Shown here piece after piece: positions 12,101 to 26,798 of a DNA stretch of 64,000 nt. Each line of letters opens with the position of its first letter. The stretch's first letter is position 1. The translations under genes and the position numbers were made by a program. The stretch comes from Nymphaea colorata (Eukaryota > Streptophyta > Magnoliopsida > Nymphaeales > Nymphaeaceae). Below the pieces are notes generated by a model. That model made no database searches. It was given only the letters and a program-made list of their open reading frames with translations, and had not been told where the DNA came from. The stretch spans positions 25,443,662 to 25,507,661 of the forward strand of contig NC_045143.1 in NCBI RefSeq assembly GCF_008831285.2. The letters run 5' to 3'.

Positions 12101-15100
12101 GAAAGGCACATTCAGCACCATCCTGAAATTTATCATCATGTTTGAACGTGACCATGATAGTTTTATCACAATCAATCTGCAGTACAAATGAAATCAAATT
12201 GAGCAAAATATTTTGGCAAAGCTAAATGACAGAGAACTACGCAACGAAGGATATCTGAGCTGATCTAATTAATTTTATACAGCAAAAAAAAAAAAAAGAA
12301 TTTCCAAGCATGCACGGATAAGTATTACTGGCTTACTGCAAGTCACAAGATGCATGAGGGATTTACAACTGTTGGAAAGATTCAAGCAGGAAATCAATAC
12401 AGGTCTACTGTTACTAAGCAGAAGTGTGGTCCAGAATCGAATGGACTAGTCTTCATTTCAATATTGGTACTTCCCAATTCATCTTAGGCTACATAGGCAA
12501 TTGAGGCATCCTTCATTGCCTTAATTGTCATCTACAAAAGCACCTGAACACTACAATTAAGACAAACTCATTGTTCTGTTATTTTATGTGCTGCACAAAA
12601 ATGGATTTCTGACATTTAAAAGTCTCTCTCTCTCTCTCTTGTCAGGATACTTGTTCACACATTAAAACATTGAACAGAAACAATTTTAATTGACAAATCC
12701 AACCTCAAGGAATAGTTCCACGAAACAAGGGAAAGACAATGCGGTGAATTTGTCAATGGCAATAAAGGCAGGGAAGATCTCTGCAATTGTTTATAAGTAG
12801 GAGATGAATTTGTGGAAAGAACCATTATTACTTTGTTGCATGTTTTGCAACCTAATTACTACTGACCTCGAAGTCCATAATTAAAAAAATACTAAACGGA
12901 ATTTATTGTAATTCCACTAAATTTAAGAAACCTAAAAATCAATGTGAAATTACACAACAAAAGAATTTGATGCATTTTTATGTTGAAGCAACTCGACTTC
13001 TAAAGACAAGCAACAAAAAAGCACAAGTTAAGATGAAGCAGAACACCTGCAAATATACTTCATGAACTTGATCAACTCCCCACATCTTTTTCATCAATAT
13101 ACAAGGTATAGAAAACTTTTTAGCAATGGATGCCTTGCCATGACAAATAAAGTCGTCCAAGAAAACAGCCTACTTTTTACGTAGGTCCATACTAAGCATA
13201 ATGTCAAAAGCGCCAGTATTGTTTCTAAACAAGGTTGCATTATCAAACATTTATTCATTGACATTGTGAAGAGGCAAATGAGTACAAAATGTGATATTTA
13301 GGTTTGAAATCACAATAAAGAACATCAGTCAAGGCTACACATAACATCATAAAATTTCATGGCATTAACTGTGTAGAAACACGAAGATCAAGAACAAAGG
13401 AAAACGATGAACACGATGTAACATGGAAAAACCTTCAGCAAGAGGAAAAAAACCACGGACGAGGAGGAACTGGCGCCCAGTAGCAACCAGACTCTCTCTC
13501 TCTTAAGATTTCATTAACCACTCAAAAATAGGGTTAGAACCCTTAAGTAAGGCCCAACAAGGGCTATACGATGGATCGGGTATGGATCCAGACCCGGTCC
13601 TGAAACCCATCTAACATGTTTCAACACTCCCTCTCAAGTTGGGCATACATATCAAACATGCCCAACTTGGATTCATTTCTCTCGAATGAAGTCGAAGATA
13701 GAGCTTTCGTCAGAACATCAGCAGTTTGGTCTTCAGACTTCATGTAAGGTAAGATTAACTCTTTAGCATCAATCCTTTCACGGATAAAGTGACGGTCAAT
13801 CTCAACATGCTTCGTTCTGTCGTGTAGTACAGGGTTGTTGGCTAAGTTGATTGCAGACTTGTTGTCGTAGTACATCTTCATAGGTCCTTCAATCTCTATT
13901 CCGATATCAGTCAGTAATATTTTCAGCCATAGTAACTCTGACACTCCCATCGCAATGGCTCTACACTTTGCCTCTGCACTAGATCGAGAACACACATCCT
14001 GTCTCTTGCTCCTCCAAATAACAAGGTTTCCTTCCAAGTAGACACAATGTCTAGTATCAGCACAACCTGCCCAGTCTACATCGGAACAGCCCTCGATCTC
14101 TAAAGTCTATTGTTTCACATACAAGAGTCCCTTGCCAGGATTTCTCTTCAAATAGCACAGTATTCTGTCCACAGCCTTCAGGTGTGCATCAGTAGGTGCA
14201 TGCATAAATTGACTTAGTACATTCACTACAAAAGTGATATCTGGTCTTGTAAGGGTAAGATAAATCAACTTTCCAACCAGACGTTGATATCTTCCCTTAG
14301 CTTCTTCACAGAGCAGCTCTCCCTCTCTGAGGCTCAACTTGTGTCCAGCATCAAGTGGGGTAGAAGCAGGTCTGCACCCCAACTTACCAGTCTCCTCCAA
14401 CAAATCTAATGTGTATTTCCTTTGGTTTAGCACAAGGCCAGTTCTAGATGTAGCAATTTCAATACCAAGAAAATACCTCAGTTTGCCAAGATCCTTAAGA
14501 TCAAATTCAGCAGCCAGTAACACTTTTAACTTGATGATCTCCTCCTCATCATCTCTTGTGACAATCATGTCATCCACATAGACAAGTAAAAGAGTGACCC
14601 TGCCCTCCTTTTTCTTCACAAATAGAGTGTGGTCTCCATTCCCTTGATTATACCCATGGCGTTGCATCACTCATCTGAGTCGTTCGAACCATGCTCTGGG
14701 TGATTGCTTGAGGTCATATAAGGCCTTTTTCAGCTTACAACATTTCTCTGGTCCTTCATATCCTGGGGGCATGTGTATGTACACTTCTTCTTCGAGATCA
14801 CCATTGAGGAAAGCATTCCTAACATCGAGTTGGTACATCCTCCACTCCTTCATCACAGCTAGGGACATAACAACTCTAACTATCTTCATTTTCGCAACTG
14901 GAGCAAAAGACTCTAGGTAATCAATCCCATATTTTTTACTAAACCCCTTGGCCACAAGACGAGCTTTGTATCTTTCAACACTCCCATCTGGTTTGTACTT
15001 GATGGTATACAACTATGATACACGGGTACGCCTCCAAAGGAGGCGTACCCTACCGGTACCGGTACGACACCGGTACCGGTACGACACCGGTACCGGTACG

Positions 15101-18100
15101 GGGCTGGGTACGGCTCCGGTACGCGTTGACCGTACCGGGTACGGTCAACGTACCGGAGGCCGTATCTGACCTTTTTCGAACACGGTCAAGTTTGACCGAG
15201 TCCAAATGTCTTATTTTTTTAATGATTATTTCATTTTAAATTTTATATCTATTTTAACGTTTAAAAAAAAACAAAAATCGTAAGGGTTTCGCTCGAAACC
15301 CTTTTCTCGTTCCTCTTTACCTCTCACGAGCCCGATGACGAAGGCAGCGGCAGCGGCGGCGAACGGAGGGCGGAATGGCGACAGTAGCGGCGACCGACGA
15401 CGGCAAACGGTAGGAGGCGACGACAGGCAGACTGTCTTACCTCTCAAGGTATATTTTTTGTCTTTTTGTTTTTATTTTTAAACCATTTCAGTGGCTCCAC
15501 CCCTGCCATCGCTGCCAGCGACGACCGGCGTCGACAGGCAGAATACCCATCGCCGCCAGCAACGACCGGCGATGTGTGTGAGAGAGAGAGAGAGATTCTT
15601 TGTTTTTACATGTTTCGGTAGTCGGTATGGTATGAAGCGTTTGGTGGATTTGTTCATTTATTCTTATTTGGGTTTGATTTGTATGTGCATATGGGTGGGA
15701 GACTTTGATCGATATAGTATCTGGTGTCTGAATATTATGTTTTTGTTGTCGGCTAAAGCTTTCTTTTGTGTTTCATTATTGGAATTTGCTTGTTCAGAGT
15801 TCTTTTCCTTCAACAGATAACTAATTGTCTAACTAGCGGTCACTTTTGTGTGCTGGTAAATCGTGCTTCTTGTTGCTCTGGCATGTGCAGCTGTTACATT
15901 TCAAAACAAGTTTAAAAGCAATAATTTGTATGGGCGAAAAGTCTTCTTTTCATGCAGTGATGCAGCTTTGCTTGTATAGCTTTCACTTGGGTGACTGCAG
16001 CTCTTCCCTAGTTATGGCTGTGAATCTGTCATATATCGTTTTGTGATAGGAATAGGATTCATCTATTTCAAATGATCCCTGTTTTTATTGGTTGTGTTGC
16101 AGCTCATTTGCTAGGTTCTGTTCAGACATAAGTTGTAATGGCTGATAAAGGAAAAGAAATACTGCCTCCTACAGGAAGTGGGAATGTAGAAAGCAGCAGT
16201 GGTAGTGTTAATACTTAATATGTTATTTTGTTTGAAATTTTTTGATATATATATATATATATATATGCCCGTGTGTGTACGGCCGTACCCCCGTACCCAA
16301 ATTTTTTGAAAATGGTCCGTACCCGTACCCGTACCCGCACCCGTACCTATGTGACATAGGTATACACCCACTTGGATCCAACCAAGTGAGCCGCCTCAGG
16401 AATCTTCACAACTTCACATGTCATGTTTCTTCTCAAGGCTTCCATTTCTTTTTTCATAGCATCAACCCACTTGGAATCACTCTGAGCTTCAGCAACGGTC
16501 CTGAGAATCACAGCCAAAGAAAGAGAAGATACAAAACACTTGTAATCCTTGCTAAGTCTAGAATAAGATACAAAATTACCAATTGGGTGTTGAGTACATG
16601 ACCTGACACCCTTCCTCAGGGCAATGGGAAGCTCTTCATTTTCTTTTTCAACCTCATCTTGAGTCTTCAAGGTAGGACTTGGTTCATCCAGGGAAGGAAT
16701 GACATTGGGATTAAAATTAGACCTCGCACCACAAGTCACCTCCTCTGCCCGAGCACCTCGTCTAGAGTAGACCTATCCAAACAAACGAAAGCCTTCCTTC
16801 TCAGTCTCGGTGTTACACCCTTTCTCCTTCTCAGGCATATCAACAACTGTGAGAGGTTCTGAACATCCTTTCCCCCTTTCCCCCTTTCATACTGATAATC
16901 AATTGTGATAGGTTCTTCTTTCTTGTAATCCAAAAAATTTGTAAATTGAATCTATTGACTGTGAGAATACTCTTCCCTAACCACAGACTTCTCTCCCTGA
17001 AGAGGATTCTCACAAAAGGAAGAGGCATGTTCCAAAAAGGTAACATCCCTTGTAACATAAACTCGACTAGTGATAGGATCAAGACATCTATACCCTTTCT
17101 GAGTGGAAGAATACCCAACAAACACACCCTTGATAGACCGGGGGTCAAGTTTCTTAACATTTGGACTGTGATCATGAATAAAACACACAACCAAACACAC
17201 GAGGGGGGAGAAGAAAAGGTTGACGACTTCCCCAAAAGTAAGGAATGAGGAGTCCGACCATTCAACACACGACTTGACATGCGGTTGATGAGGTACGCAC
17301 TAGTAAGAACTACATCACCCCAATAGTGTTTGGGAAGATTTCTCTGAAACAAAAGGGCTCTCGTGACATTAAGGAGCTGGCGGTTCTTTCGCTCAGCCAC
17401 CCCGTTCTGAGGGGGGGTATAACTACATGACGTCTCATGAACAATCCCCCTTTTTCGAAGGAAATCCTCAACTGACTGACACATATACTCACGGGCATTA
17501 TCCGATCGCAAACTTTTAACATTTCCATCATATTGAGTTTGCACAAGAAGAATGAATGTCTCTATGATTTGAGGTACCTCACTGCGATCTTTTAACAAGT
17601 ACACAAAGGTGGTCCTAGAGAAGTCATCAATAAAAGTAATAAAATATTGAAACCCTTGACGGGTATGAATTCCCGAAGGCCCTCACACATCAGAGTGAAC
17701 CAAGGAAAAAGCTTCATTAACACAACTAGTAGAAATAGGGTACGAAGCCCTCACATGTTTGGCAAACTAACATACATCACAAGAAATCAAAGACAAATTC
17801 AGAGTGGAACACAAATCGAGAAACAACTGTTTCAAAATCCCGAAAGGTAAATGCCCAAGGCGTTCATGCCAATACAAAAAGGACTGAAGACAATCTTCTC
17901 TTCTCTTTTCTGTCTTGCTGATCGCTGTCATAAGAGCCGTGGCCATGCGTATGGGAAGACGAGATAAGCCATCAGACGCCAAACCAATCTCAATCCTCTT
18001 CCCTGTCACCAAGTCCTGCAAAACACAACGATTCGCAGAGAAAATGAGTTCACAATTCAGCTCTTTAGTAAGTTTACTAACTGATAAGAGATTTAAAGGA

Positions 18101-21100
18101 AGCTAAGGGACATGTAATGCTCCTCGCACGTGAAATTTGTCCAACAAGGACAGACTCCCTTCTCCGGCCACAGAGGTAGAGGAACCATCTACGAGAGATA
18201 CTCGTTCCCTTCCAGAAGCCAACTTATACTCATGAAACAATTTAGGGTTACCTGTCATGTGGTGAGTAGGACCACTGTCAACAATCCATTCTCCCAAGTA
18301 GGAGTTAACTTTATCCCCTACAATGGCAAGAGCATGATTAGCCTTCGTCTCATCTGATGTCTCGGCCGGATTGACATCGATCCGACCCAAATAGGCCCAC
18401 AGTTCACGAAGCTGTTCAACAGAAATGGAGGCCTTGCCTCCACTAGACTTGGTATCCTCCGACACAGGCGTCTTCCCACTAGAAGATCTCGCCCTGTTAC
18501 CCCTTTTTTCTGGATGAAGATCCCAACAGAAATCCACAGTATGGCGAGTGCATCTACGAAGAGGTTTGGGAGCACTACCCGGACCATGACTAACAAGTGC
18601 AAATCTCTCATTATAAGGTATGTGATCCCTCTTCCCCCCAGGGGTAACAAGTCTTCTCTGTTCTTCAGCCTCAACACAGGAGTAGACATCTTCAATACTG
18701 AAGGATTCTTTAGAGTTAAGAATCCGACTCCTGATATTTTCAAATTCGTTGCTTAGCCCTGCTAAGAACAGGAATATCCGATTCTCCCATTCTTTGGCAA
18801 CGTACTGCATCTGGTCGTCATGACAATGCCAAGTAGCCTCGGAATGGTAGTCAAGATCCTCCCATTTGGATTTTAGAGCTGCATAGAAATCTGCGACCGA
18901 GAGATCCCCTTGCCTGAGAGCACACACATCCTTCATCAGTTGATACACACGAACCTTCCTCTTCTTCTGGCCATACATTTGTTCCAACATGATCCACATA
19001 TCTCTCACAGTCTTCTTACGAAGAATGAGAGATTGAATATCAGACGAGACCGAATTAACAATCCAAGTTTTCACTTGGCTGTCCTCAAGAAACCAAGTAT
19101 CCCAAGCTATACTGTTTGCATCAGGTTCAACCTTACTCTCATTCACATATGCAATACGGCCTCGACCAGCTATTCCCATGGTGATGGCGGCAGTCCACTT
19201 AAGATAATTTTCCTTAGTAAGGCGAATGGTAGTGACCTGAACAGGAATAATGTCAGTTCTATAAGCCACAACTTCATTCGGATCAGTGTTGACGGTCGAC
19301 GAGGAAGAGGCTGCCATAATTGCAGACCTGCCTTACAAAGAGGGCAAAAAGAAATAGTAGCAGCGGCAGAACACGAACAACAAAAGGGAACAAACGGGCC
19401 AAAAAACAAGAACTCCACCACAGCAGAAACAGGGGTTGAACAGAAACAACCTGCCGGGCGAGGCAGCCGATGGCAGCAGCGTTTCCAGGCGATGCAGTCA
19501 AGTGATGGCGGCGGCGACAGTGGCAGCTAGGGCTGGCTCAAAGAGCTCGAGCTCGAGCTCGACTCGAACTCGAGTTGAGCTCCCTAACACAAGCTCGAGC
19601 TCGACTCGATTACAGAAAGTCGAGCTCGAGCTCGACTCGCGTAACTCACTTAACTCGTTTTCTACAGGACAATAACAGCAAAACAGAGCACAGGACAATA
19701 ACAGCAAAACAGAGATGAAAAAAAACAGAGGACAGGACAATAACAGCAAAACAGAGATGAAAAAAATGTAATCAATGTAAAAACAAACACACTAAAATGA
19801 GAACAACGAATTTACTATCAATAACAACAAAATAAAAGCCACTAGAAAACACCACAAGATTCAACACACAAAAGCCAAACTCCTCCATCCACCAGAATAT
19901 GAATTCATTTGGAAGCCACAAAAAAGACCAAAGCTATAAACCAAAAAAAAAAGAGGGAGAAGATAAACCCTAACCGGGAGTCCAGGACAGAGCTCATGCA
20001 TCACCGACCACGCAAGCGAGACCCAAGCGCTTCTTCTATTCTTCAGCATAAAAATCAGACCAAGAGGCTGCTCCGCTGCTGGCTGCCGCGCTTCGCGGCT
20101 TCACCCCTTCGGCCTTCCCCTTCTAGATGGAACATGGAAGACCGAAGGCCGTGGACCTTGGTCCTCTCTCGTGACCTCGTCTCGTCTGATGGTCATGGTC
20201 GACGGAAGAGGGAAGACGATTTCGCGGTCGCGGTCGTGGTCGATGGAAGATGAGAAATCGGGAAGAGAGAGAGACGCCAGAAGAAATTCAAGACGTGAAG
20301 GGAAGATTGGCTTTTGACATTTCGTTTTAACTTTTAACCCTAAACCGGTTTCATGAACCGGTTTGTACGAGTCGAGTCAAGTTTACACGAGTCGAGTTCG
20401 TGCAACTCGAACTCGACTCGTGTAGCGTTTCGAGTTTAATGGGTGAGCTCGAACTCGACTCATTTATAAATGAGTCGAGTTCGAGTCGAGCTTTTCCGGG
20501 CGAGTTTGAGTCGAGCCCGAGTTGGCTCGACTCGTTGTGCAGCCCTAGTGGCAGCGGCAGCAGGAACAGAGGACAGAGTGGCGACGTTAGGTGCTGGTAG
20601 AGGCGACAGCGACGGTCTGGGGCGATGCTCTTCGAAGGGCGAAGAAAAAAAAATCTCAGGCGCAGAAGGTGCACCGTCGGGCACAGTAGCCTTCGCCTGA
20701 GTCCACCAGAACTTCACAGCGGCATGCAGGACAAAAACAGAGAGTCACCGGAACAGAGAGACACCGAAACTCCAGACGGCGACGAGTGCGTCGCAAACTC
20801 CAACAATGTCAACTGCGTCGCTGGAAGAGATGCCGGAACTTCACAGTGTCAGGCAATGTCCAACGTCGGGCAACGAACAGTAACGGCACGTGATTGGAAC
20901 CGTCGGGCGATGGGCAGTGAACAGTACCAGCACGAGTCCTCCTCTCACACGGCCACAACAGAAACAAAACGCGAATCAGTAACGCCGAAACCTTACGGCT
21001 CTGATACCATGTAGAAACACGAAGATCAAGAACAAAGGAATACGATGAACACGATGTAACGTGGAAAAACCCTCAGCAAGAGGAAAAAAACCACGGACGA

Positions 21101-22316
21101 GGAGGAACTGGCGCCCACTAGCAACCACACACTCTCTCTCTTAAGATTTCATTAACCACTCAAAAATAGGGTTACAACCCTTAAGTAAGGCCCAACAAGG
21201 GCTACACGATGGATCGGGTATGGATCCAGACCCGGTCCTGAAACCCATCTAACATGCTTCAACAAACTATACTCCATATAAAGTAAAATCTAAGCATCAA
21301 AAGATTGAAAAAAAAAAGTAGGGGAATTTACTATTATGTTGTTTTCTCTCGCAAATCAAAAAATTGAAAAATTTAGAAAAAAAAGGGCATTTTACTTTTG
21401 TGTTGTTTTCTCTCATAAATAAAATCACAATATTTTTCAAAAGCATAGTTACAAACATCTCAGATACTTTGAAAATTTTGTCATATTTACGGCTGGGGAT
21501 CAAGCCGGGCAAGGGCATGGAAGTCAATCCAAACAGCCGAGATTCGTCGCACCCAGCCTGCCCTGACAAGGTAATGGACCAGGCCCGGGCATTGCAGTCA
21601 GCCCGATGGGGCCTAATAAGTATTTTTCCCCTTTTCTTTTGATTGTTAGTATCAACTTGGTTTGCCACCCTATACACATACACCCCTTTTTATTAAGTGT
21701 TGTTTGGGTGGCCTTCCTCAAACATTTTAGCTACATGACTAAAGTGGTGTGCTGCAATGCACTTAAGTAATTAATAGAAAATAAGTAACTTACACCATGT
21801 GCCCCGTCCAAGGCACAAGCCATAAAGTGCCTCGAAGAAAGTGATAAAGAAAAACTGCAAAAGAACACCAAGTTTGGTCCTGTACGGTTGTTCCACATAT
21901 TTTTGAGGAAAGGGATGAGGGAATGCTGATAAAAAGGAGACTTGCATCAATTTTTTTTCATGTGCCCCTCTAACAAGCCTCTAAAGAAGTTTTTAATAAA
22001 AATTGTGCCACAAGTACTGGGAAGTTTTTTGGCCCAGTACCTGATAGGCCTCAAGACCAGCCCAACCTGATTATCGGCCAGGTAATGGGCTTGACAATGA
22101 CTCAACCGGGCCCAGCGGTCCTTTATGAAAATAGGGCTGACCCAACCCCATGCCTAGCCCTAGTGATATATCAGCTCACTTTGAAACAAACAGGTAATAT
22201 AACCAAAGTATCCCTATACAGCGGTCCTTTATTATTTTTTATATTCTTTCAATTTTTTCAATGCCCAAGATTTTCTCAAAGAAAAAAAAACCTCTTGCTT
22301 AATATCCGTTTCACCA

Positions 22317-22360
<44 letters not shown>

Positions 22361-22565
22361 CTTTCTCCATCCAGGATTGGTGGTGTGTTTAATCATATCC
22401 ACCTGTTGCAATACATAGTGCAGCCGTGATTAGAAGAGTTCAAGATGGTCAGAGCATTTCAGCTCACTCACACACACACACACATATTGTGTTTAATCAT
22501 ATTCACTTGATGCAATGCATCGTGCGTCCGTGATTAGGAGGAGTTCAAGACGGCCAAAGGATTTC

Positions 22566-22602
<37 letters not shown>

Positions 22603-25600
22603 GGAAGACCACAATTTCACTTGCACCTCTATGACATTTGATTGACAAAGTTGTTTATTTATACTTCTAGGATAATCTCACCTCTCACAATCCTTTAAGG
22701 GCTGGAAGCTACTTACCATAAATTTAAGGTTTGCTAAGTAGGTACAAAACATTACGAGTTTGGGCATAGCAATTTTTGGCAGAATATATATATATAGATA
22801 ATCTGCCGTACCCCCATTAAGTTAATAAATAATGCTAAAATCAACATATCAGAAAATGGAAGAAAAACATCACAAGTTAATAAATAATGCATAGAAAAAG
22901 CATAGCTCACAAATTCAGTAGTTTATAACATATAATCCCAATTGTTACAGCCGGCAGCCTTAGAGAGAGAAAACGTACCTTCATTCACTAACCCTAATCT
23001 CCATAATAAAGAGATTAGGGTTGAAGAGAGATTTACAAAGTACATCAACAGAAAATAGAGGAATGTTTAAAGAGACCTCCTAACTATTTAATATTGCAAA
23101 GAACTACCTAGAAACATAAACTCTTTTAATTCAACACTCCCCCTCAAGCTGGAGCATACATATTAATCATGCTCAGCTTGTTACAACATCTAAAATAGTC
23201 ACCAATAGGAAGAGCTTTAGTGAAGACATCTGCAGCTTGATCTTCCGATGATGCATAAATGGTGGTTATGGCTCCTCCTTGAACGAGATCCCGAATGTAA
23301 TGGCAATCCACTTCAACATGTTTAGTTCTCTCATGGAAAACTGGATTATTCGCAATGTATGTGGCTGCTCGATTGTCACAATACATCTTCATGGGAAGCA
23401 GAATCGACACACTTAGGCTAGATAGCATGGATTTAGCCCAAGTCATTTCAGCGGCAGTTTGAGCCATAGCTCTGTATTCAGATTTTGCACTAGATCTTGA
23501 CACCACACCTTACTTTTTGCTTCTCCAGGGTATAAGGTTGCCTCCCACAAATACATAGAATCCTGTGATAGATTTCCTGTCTTCGACTGAGCCAGCATAG
23601 TCAACATCACTATAGGCTTCCACTTCCAGGGTCTTGCCTTTTGTGAACAAAAGTCCTTTGCCAGGAGATGATTTCAGATATTTGACCATCATTAAAACAA
23701 CATCTCAATGAACTTTCCTGGGTCTTTCCATAAATTGACTTAGTTTCCCCATTGCAAAGCTAATGTATGGTCTGATCATAGTAACATAGAGGAGTTTTCC
23801 AATAAGAGACCTGTATGATCGAGAATCGACTAATTCTGATTGGTCATCATGAAGATGTATGCGTGGATTCATAGGTAGATTGGCCAATTTAGCTCCTAGC
23901 ATCCCGATGTCTTGCAATTAATCCAGAACATACTTTCGTTGAGAGAGAACTACACCTTCCCTGTTGCAAGTCACCTATATTCCCAAGAAATATCGTAGTT
24001 GACCAAGATCTTTCGTCACAAAGTGTTTTTGAAGGAACAACTTTGTATCAGAAATTTCTTGATCGGAGTCACCTGTCAGGATAATATCATCAACATAAAC
24101 CACTAGAACGGTCATACCCTTAGAATTCTTCTTGATAAACAGAGAATGATCAAGAGGGGATCTCGCAAAGCCACACTTTGAGACTACCTCAGAGAACTTG
24201 TGAAAACCACGCACGAGGAGTCTGCTTGAGTCCATAAATAGCTTTCTTCAGTTTGCACACTTTTCCACACTCCCCCTGTCGTTCAAACCCTGGTGGTTGT
24301 TGCATATTAAAAGCCTCATCGAGATCACCGTACAAAAAAACATTTTTGACATCAAGCTGATACATGTGTCAGTCATGGTGTACAGCCACAGAGATGATAA
24401 GACGAATGGTCCCCAACCGAGCAACAGGAGAGAAAGTCTCGAAGAAATCAACCCCGTAAGTCTGCATGTAGCCCTTAGCAACCAACCGAGCTTTGTATCT
24501 TTCCATAGAACCATCAGAATTATATTTCACTGTGAATACCCACTTGGAGCCAACAATGTCACAACCAAGAGGAGGATCAACAAGTTCCCAAGTGTCTCGC
24601 TGAACTAATGCATCCATCTCATCTTGCATAGCTTGTCTCCATTGGGTATCTAATAAGGCATGTTGGTGACAAGTAGGAACTGCATGGGCCGCCAGAGCTT
24701 GAATAAACTGTTGCATACTTTTACCAACACCGTCAGTAGAAACAAAATGAGATATAGGATGCAGAGTACATTGTCGCTTGCCTTTGCGAAGAGCAATAGG
24801 TAAGTCTGACAGAGATCAGATGGACTAGGTATACTCACTTTAAATGTACTTACCTCCTGAGAAGCGGTTGGGGAAGGATCATGAGAAGGGTCTTGTCGAC
24901 ATGTGTAGACCAGCGGAGGATCACGAAACTTGGACACTACAACAGGAGAATCCCTAGAAGGAGACTCGTAAGGGAATGACTCCAAAGGAATAGGAGGAAT
25001 AGGTAGTGGGTAAGATGACAATGGCATCTCAGTAGAGGTAGGTGAGGAACTATAATAAGGCTGAGACTCGAAGAATGTCACATCCGCACTGATATACTCC
25101 TTTTGAGTTAAGGGGTCAAAGCATTTGTAACATTTATGATTTCTAGAGTAGCCAATAAAGATACACTTAATGGCTTGGGCACCCAATTTATCACGTGTGG
25201 GTCCAAGTATGTGAACGAAGCATGTGCAACCAAATACTTTGGGAGCTACTTGAAACAAGGATCGTTGTGGGTACACAAGTTTAATGGGAACCTTGTTGTC
25301 AATGGAGGATGAGGGTAAACAGTTGGTCAAGTAATACACAGTGAGGATAGCATCTCTCAAAAAATATGAAGGTAGATTAGTATGAAGCATTAGGGAGCGT
25401 ACCACATTTAAAAGTTGGCGATGTTTTCGCTCAGCTACTCCATTTTGTTGGGAGGTATGGGGACAAGTAAACTGAGGAGAAATGCCATTATCAGAGTAAA
25501 ATTTCATTAAGGTAGATGCCTTGAACTCAAGAACATTATCAGTGCGAACACTTTTAACAAGAATACCAAACTGGGTCTTTATTTCAATAATAAGGTTCTT

Positions 25601-26736
25601 GAGAGTACATATGACCTCAGACCTTTCTTTCAAAGAAAAACCCAAGTGACTCGAGAATAATCATCAACAATAATCAGCAACTCTGCTAGGACCTCACACA
25701 TCAACATGAAGAAGATCAAATAGTCCACAACTAGACGGACTAAGACTCGATGAATAACTGCTACGGGTATGCTTGCCAAGTTGACAGGCCTCACACTGGA
25801 ACGACTCTGGAACTGATAGATGAGGAAGTAGATGACGGAGCTTGGAGACAAATGGATGACCAAGTTTGAGATGCCACTGGAAGGAGGAGGACAATGAAAA
25901 AGTCGAGACAGCTGCAATACCCACAGAATCAGACAGGAAGTAGATGCCCCCTTTCTCATAGCCTCCACCAATTGTCTTCCCAGTTTGTAAGTCCTGAAAT
26001 GAACATACACCAGAGTCAAATGTAAGACGACAATGTAAATCATTAATCAATTGTCCAACTGATAAAAGATTAGTGGGAAACTTAGGAACATATAACACAT
26101 TAGGAATTGTCATAGACTGAGAAATCTTAATATCTCCATAACCCATAATAGGAGACCATCTACCATCTGCAAGTCTCACATGACATGTCTGAGGTAATGA
26201 GTGTAGCACGATAAACATAGAAGGCCTACTACAAAAGTGTCTCGATGCTCCTGAATCAATAATCCAAATAGCACATGTATCATGTGGAGCAGTATCAACG
26301 AACATAGCACTGTCTATCATAACTGTACAGGCCGACGGTTGAGTAGATCTGTGTGCTAAGAACTTCTCATACTCTGACTTGTTGATATTCACAGTCATAG
26401 TCTCAGGATTGGAAGAAGGTAAAAACCCCTCTACTACTGATGAAGCTGCCTGGATAGATCCAATAAGAGACTGTAATGAATTCTTGCCCTGCTTAGATGC
26501 AACACCTTTTCCTAGGGGTATAGCGAAAGGACGATCAAGCTTATCCCAACATTTGTCTTCCAACTTAGGAGCATCTAACTTTACAGTAGAGCCATAAGAA
26601 AAGAGATTGCATGTGTTCTTATGCTCATACTGCGTCTCTGTCTTGCCTTCAGCGGCCATAGTGCACGACTTGACAATGTGATATTAATCTGGTTGCACTA
26701 TGATACAATCAAGAGCATAGCGTGCAGCAATCAACT

Positions 26737-26798
<62 letters not shown>

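Larger units (their letters stand above)
13372..21264 (-). mobile_element. Copia element 2, old, with two nested insertions, in intron 15
   Basis: Reads leftward, in the gene's own orientation. LTRs of 255 bp lie at 21010-21264 (5') and 13372-13626 (3') and differ at about nine positions (about 3.5%), so it is much older than the elements at 37706 and 49652. Initiator-Met PBS at 20997-21009; target duplication AACT plus one mismatched base. Gag, integrase, RT and RNase H are all recognisable but broken. A hAT-like element sits in the leader (19528-20547) and another inside the RT region (15013-16359); both inserted after this element. Confidence 0.92.

Noticed and set aside
15491-15820. 109-codon frame inside the nested hAT-like element
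   Set aside because: Composition changes abruptly inside it and it crosses a (GA)n run; no domain is recognisable.
19540-19640. Repeated GAGCTCGAG as a promoter or CpG island
   Set aside because: It is bounded by transposon ends and 8-bp duplications and recurs at both ends of the element, so it is subterminal repeat, not host regulation.
22317-22599. CRISPR-like or regulatory array
   Set aside because: Two diverged direct repeats between AT and CA microsatellites in a plant genome; the spacing is not regular and there are no spacers.
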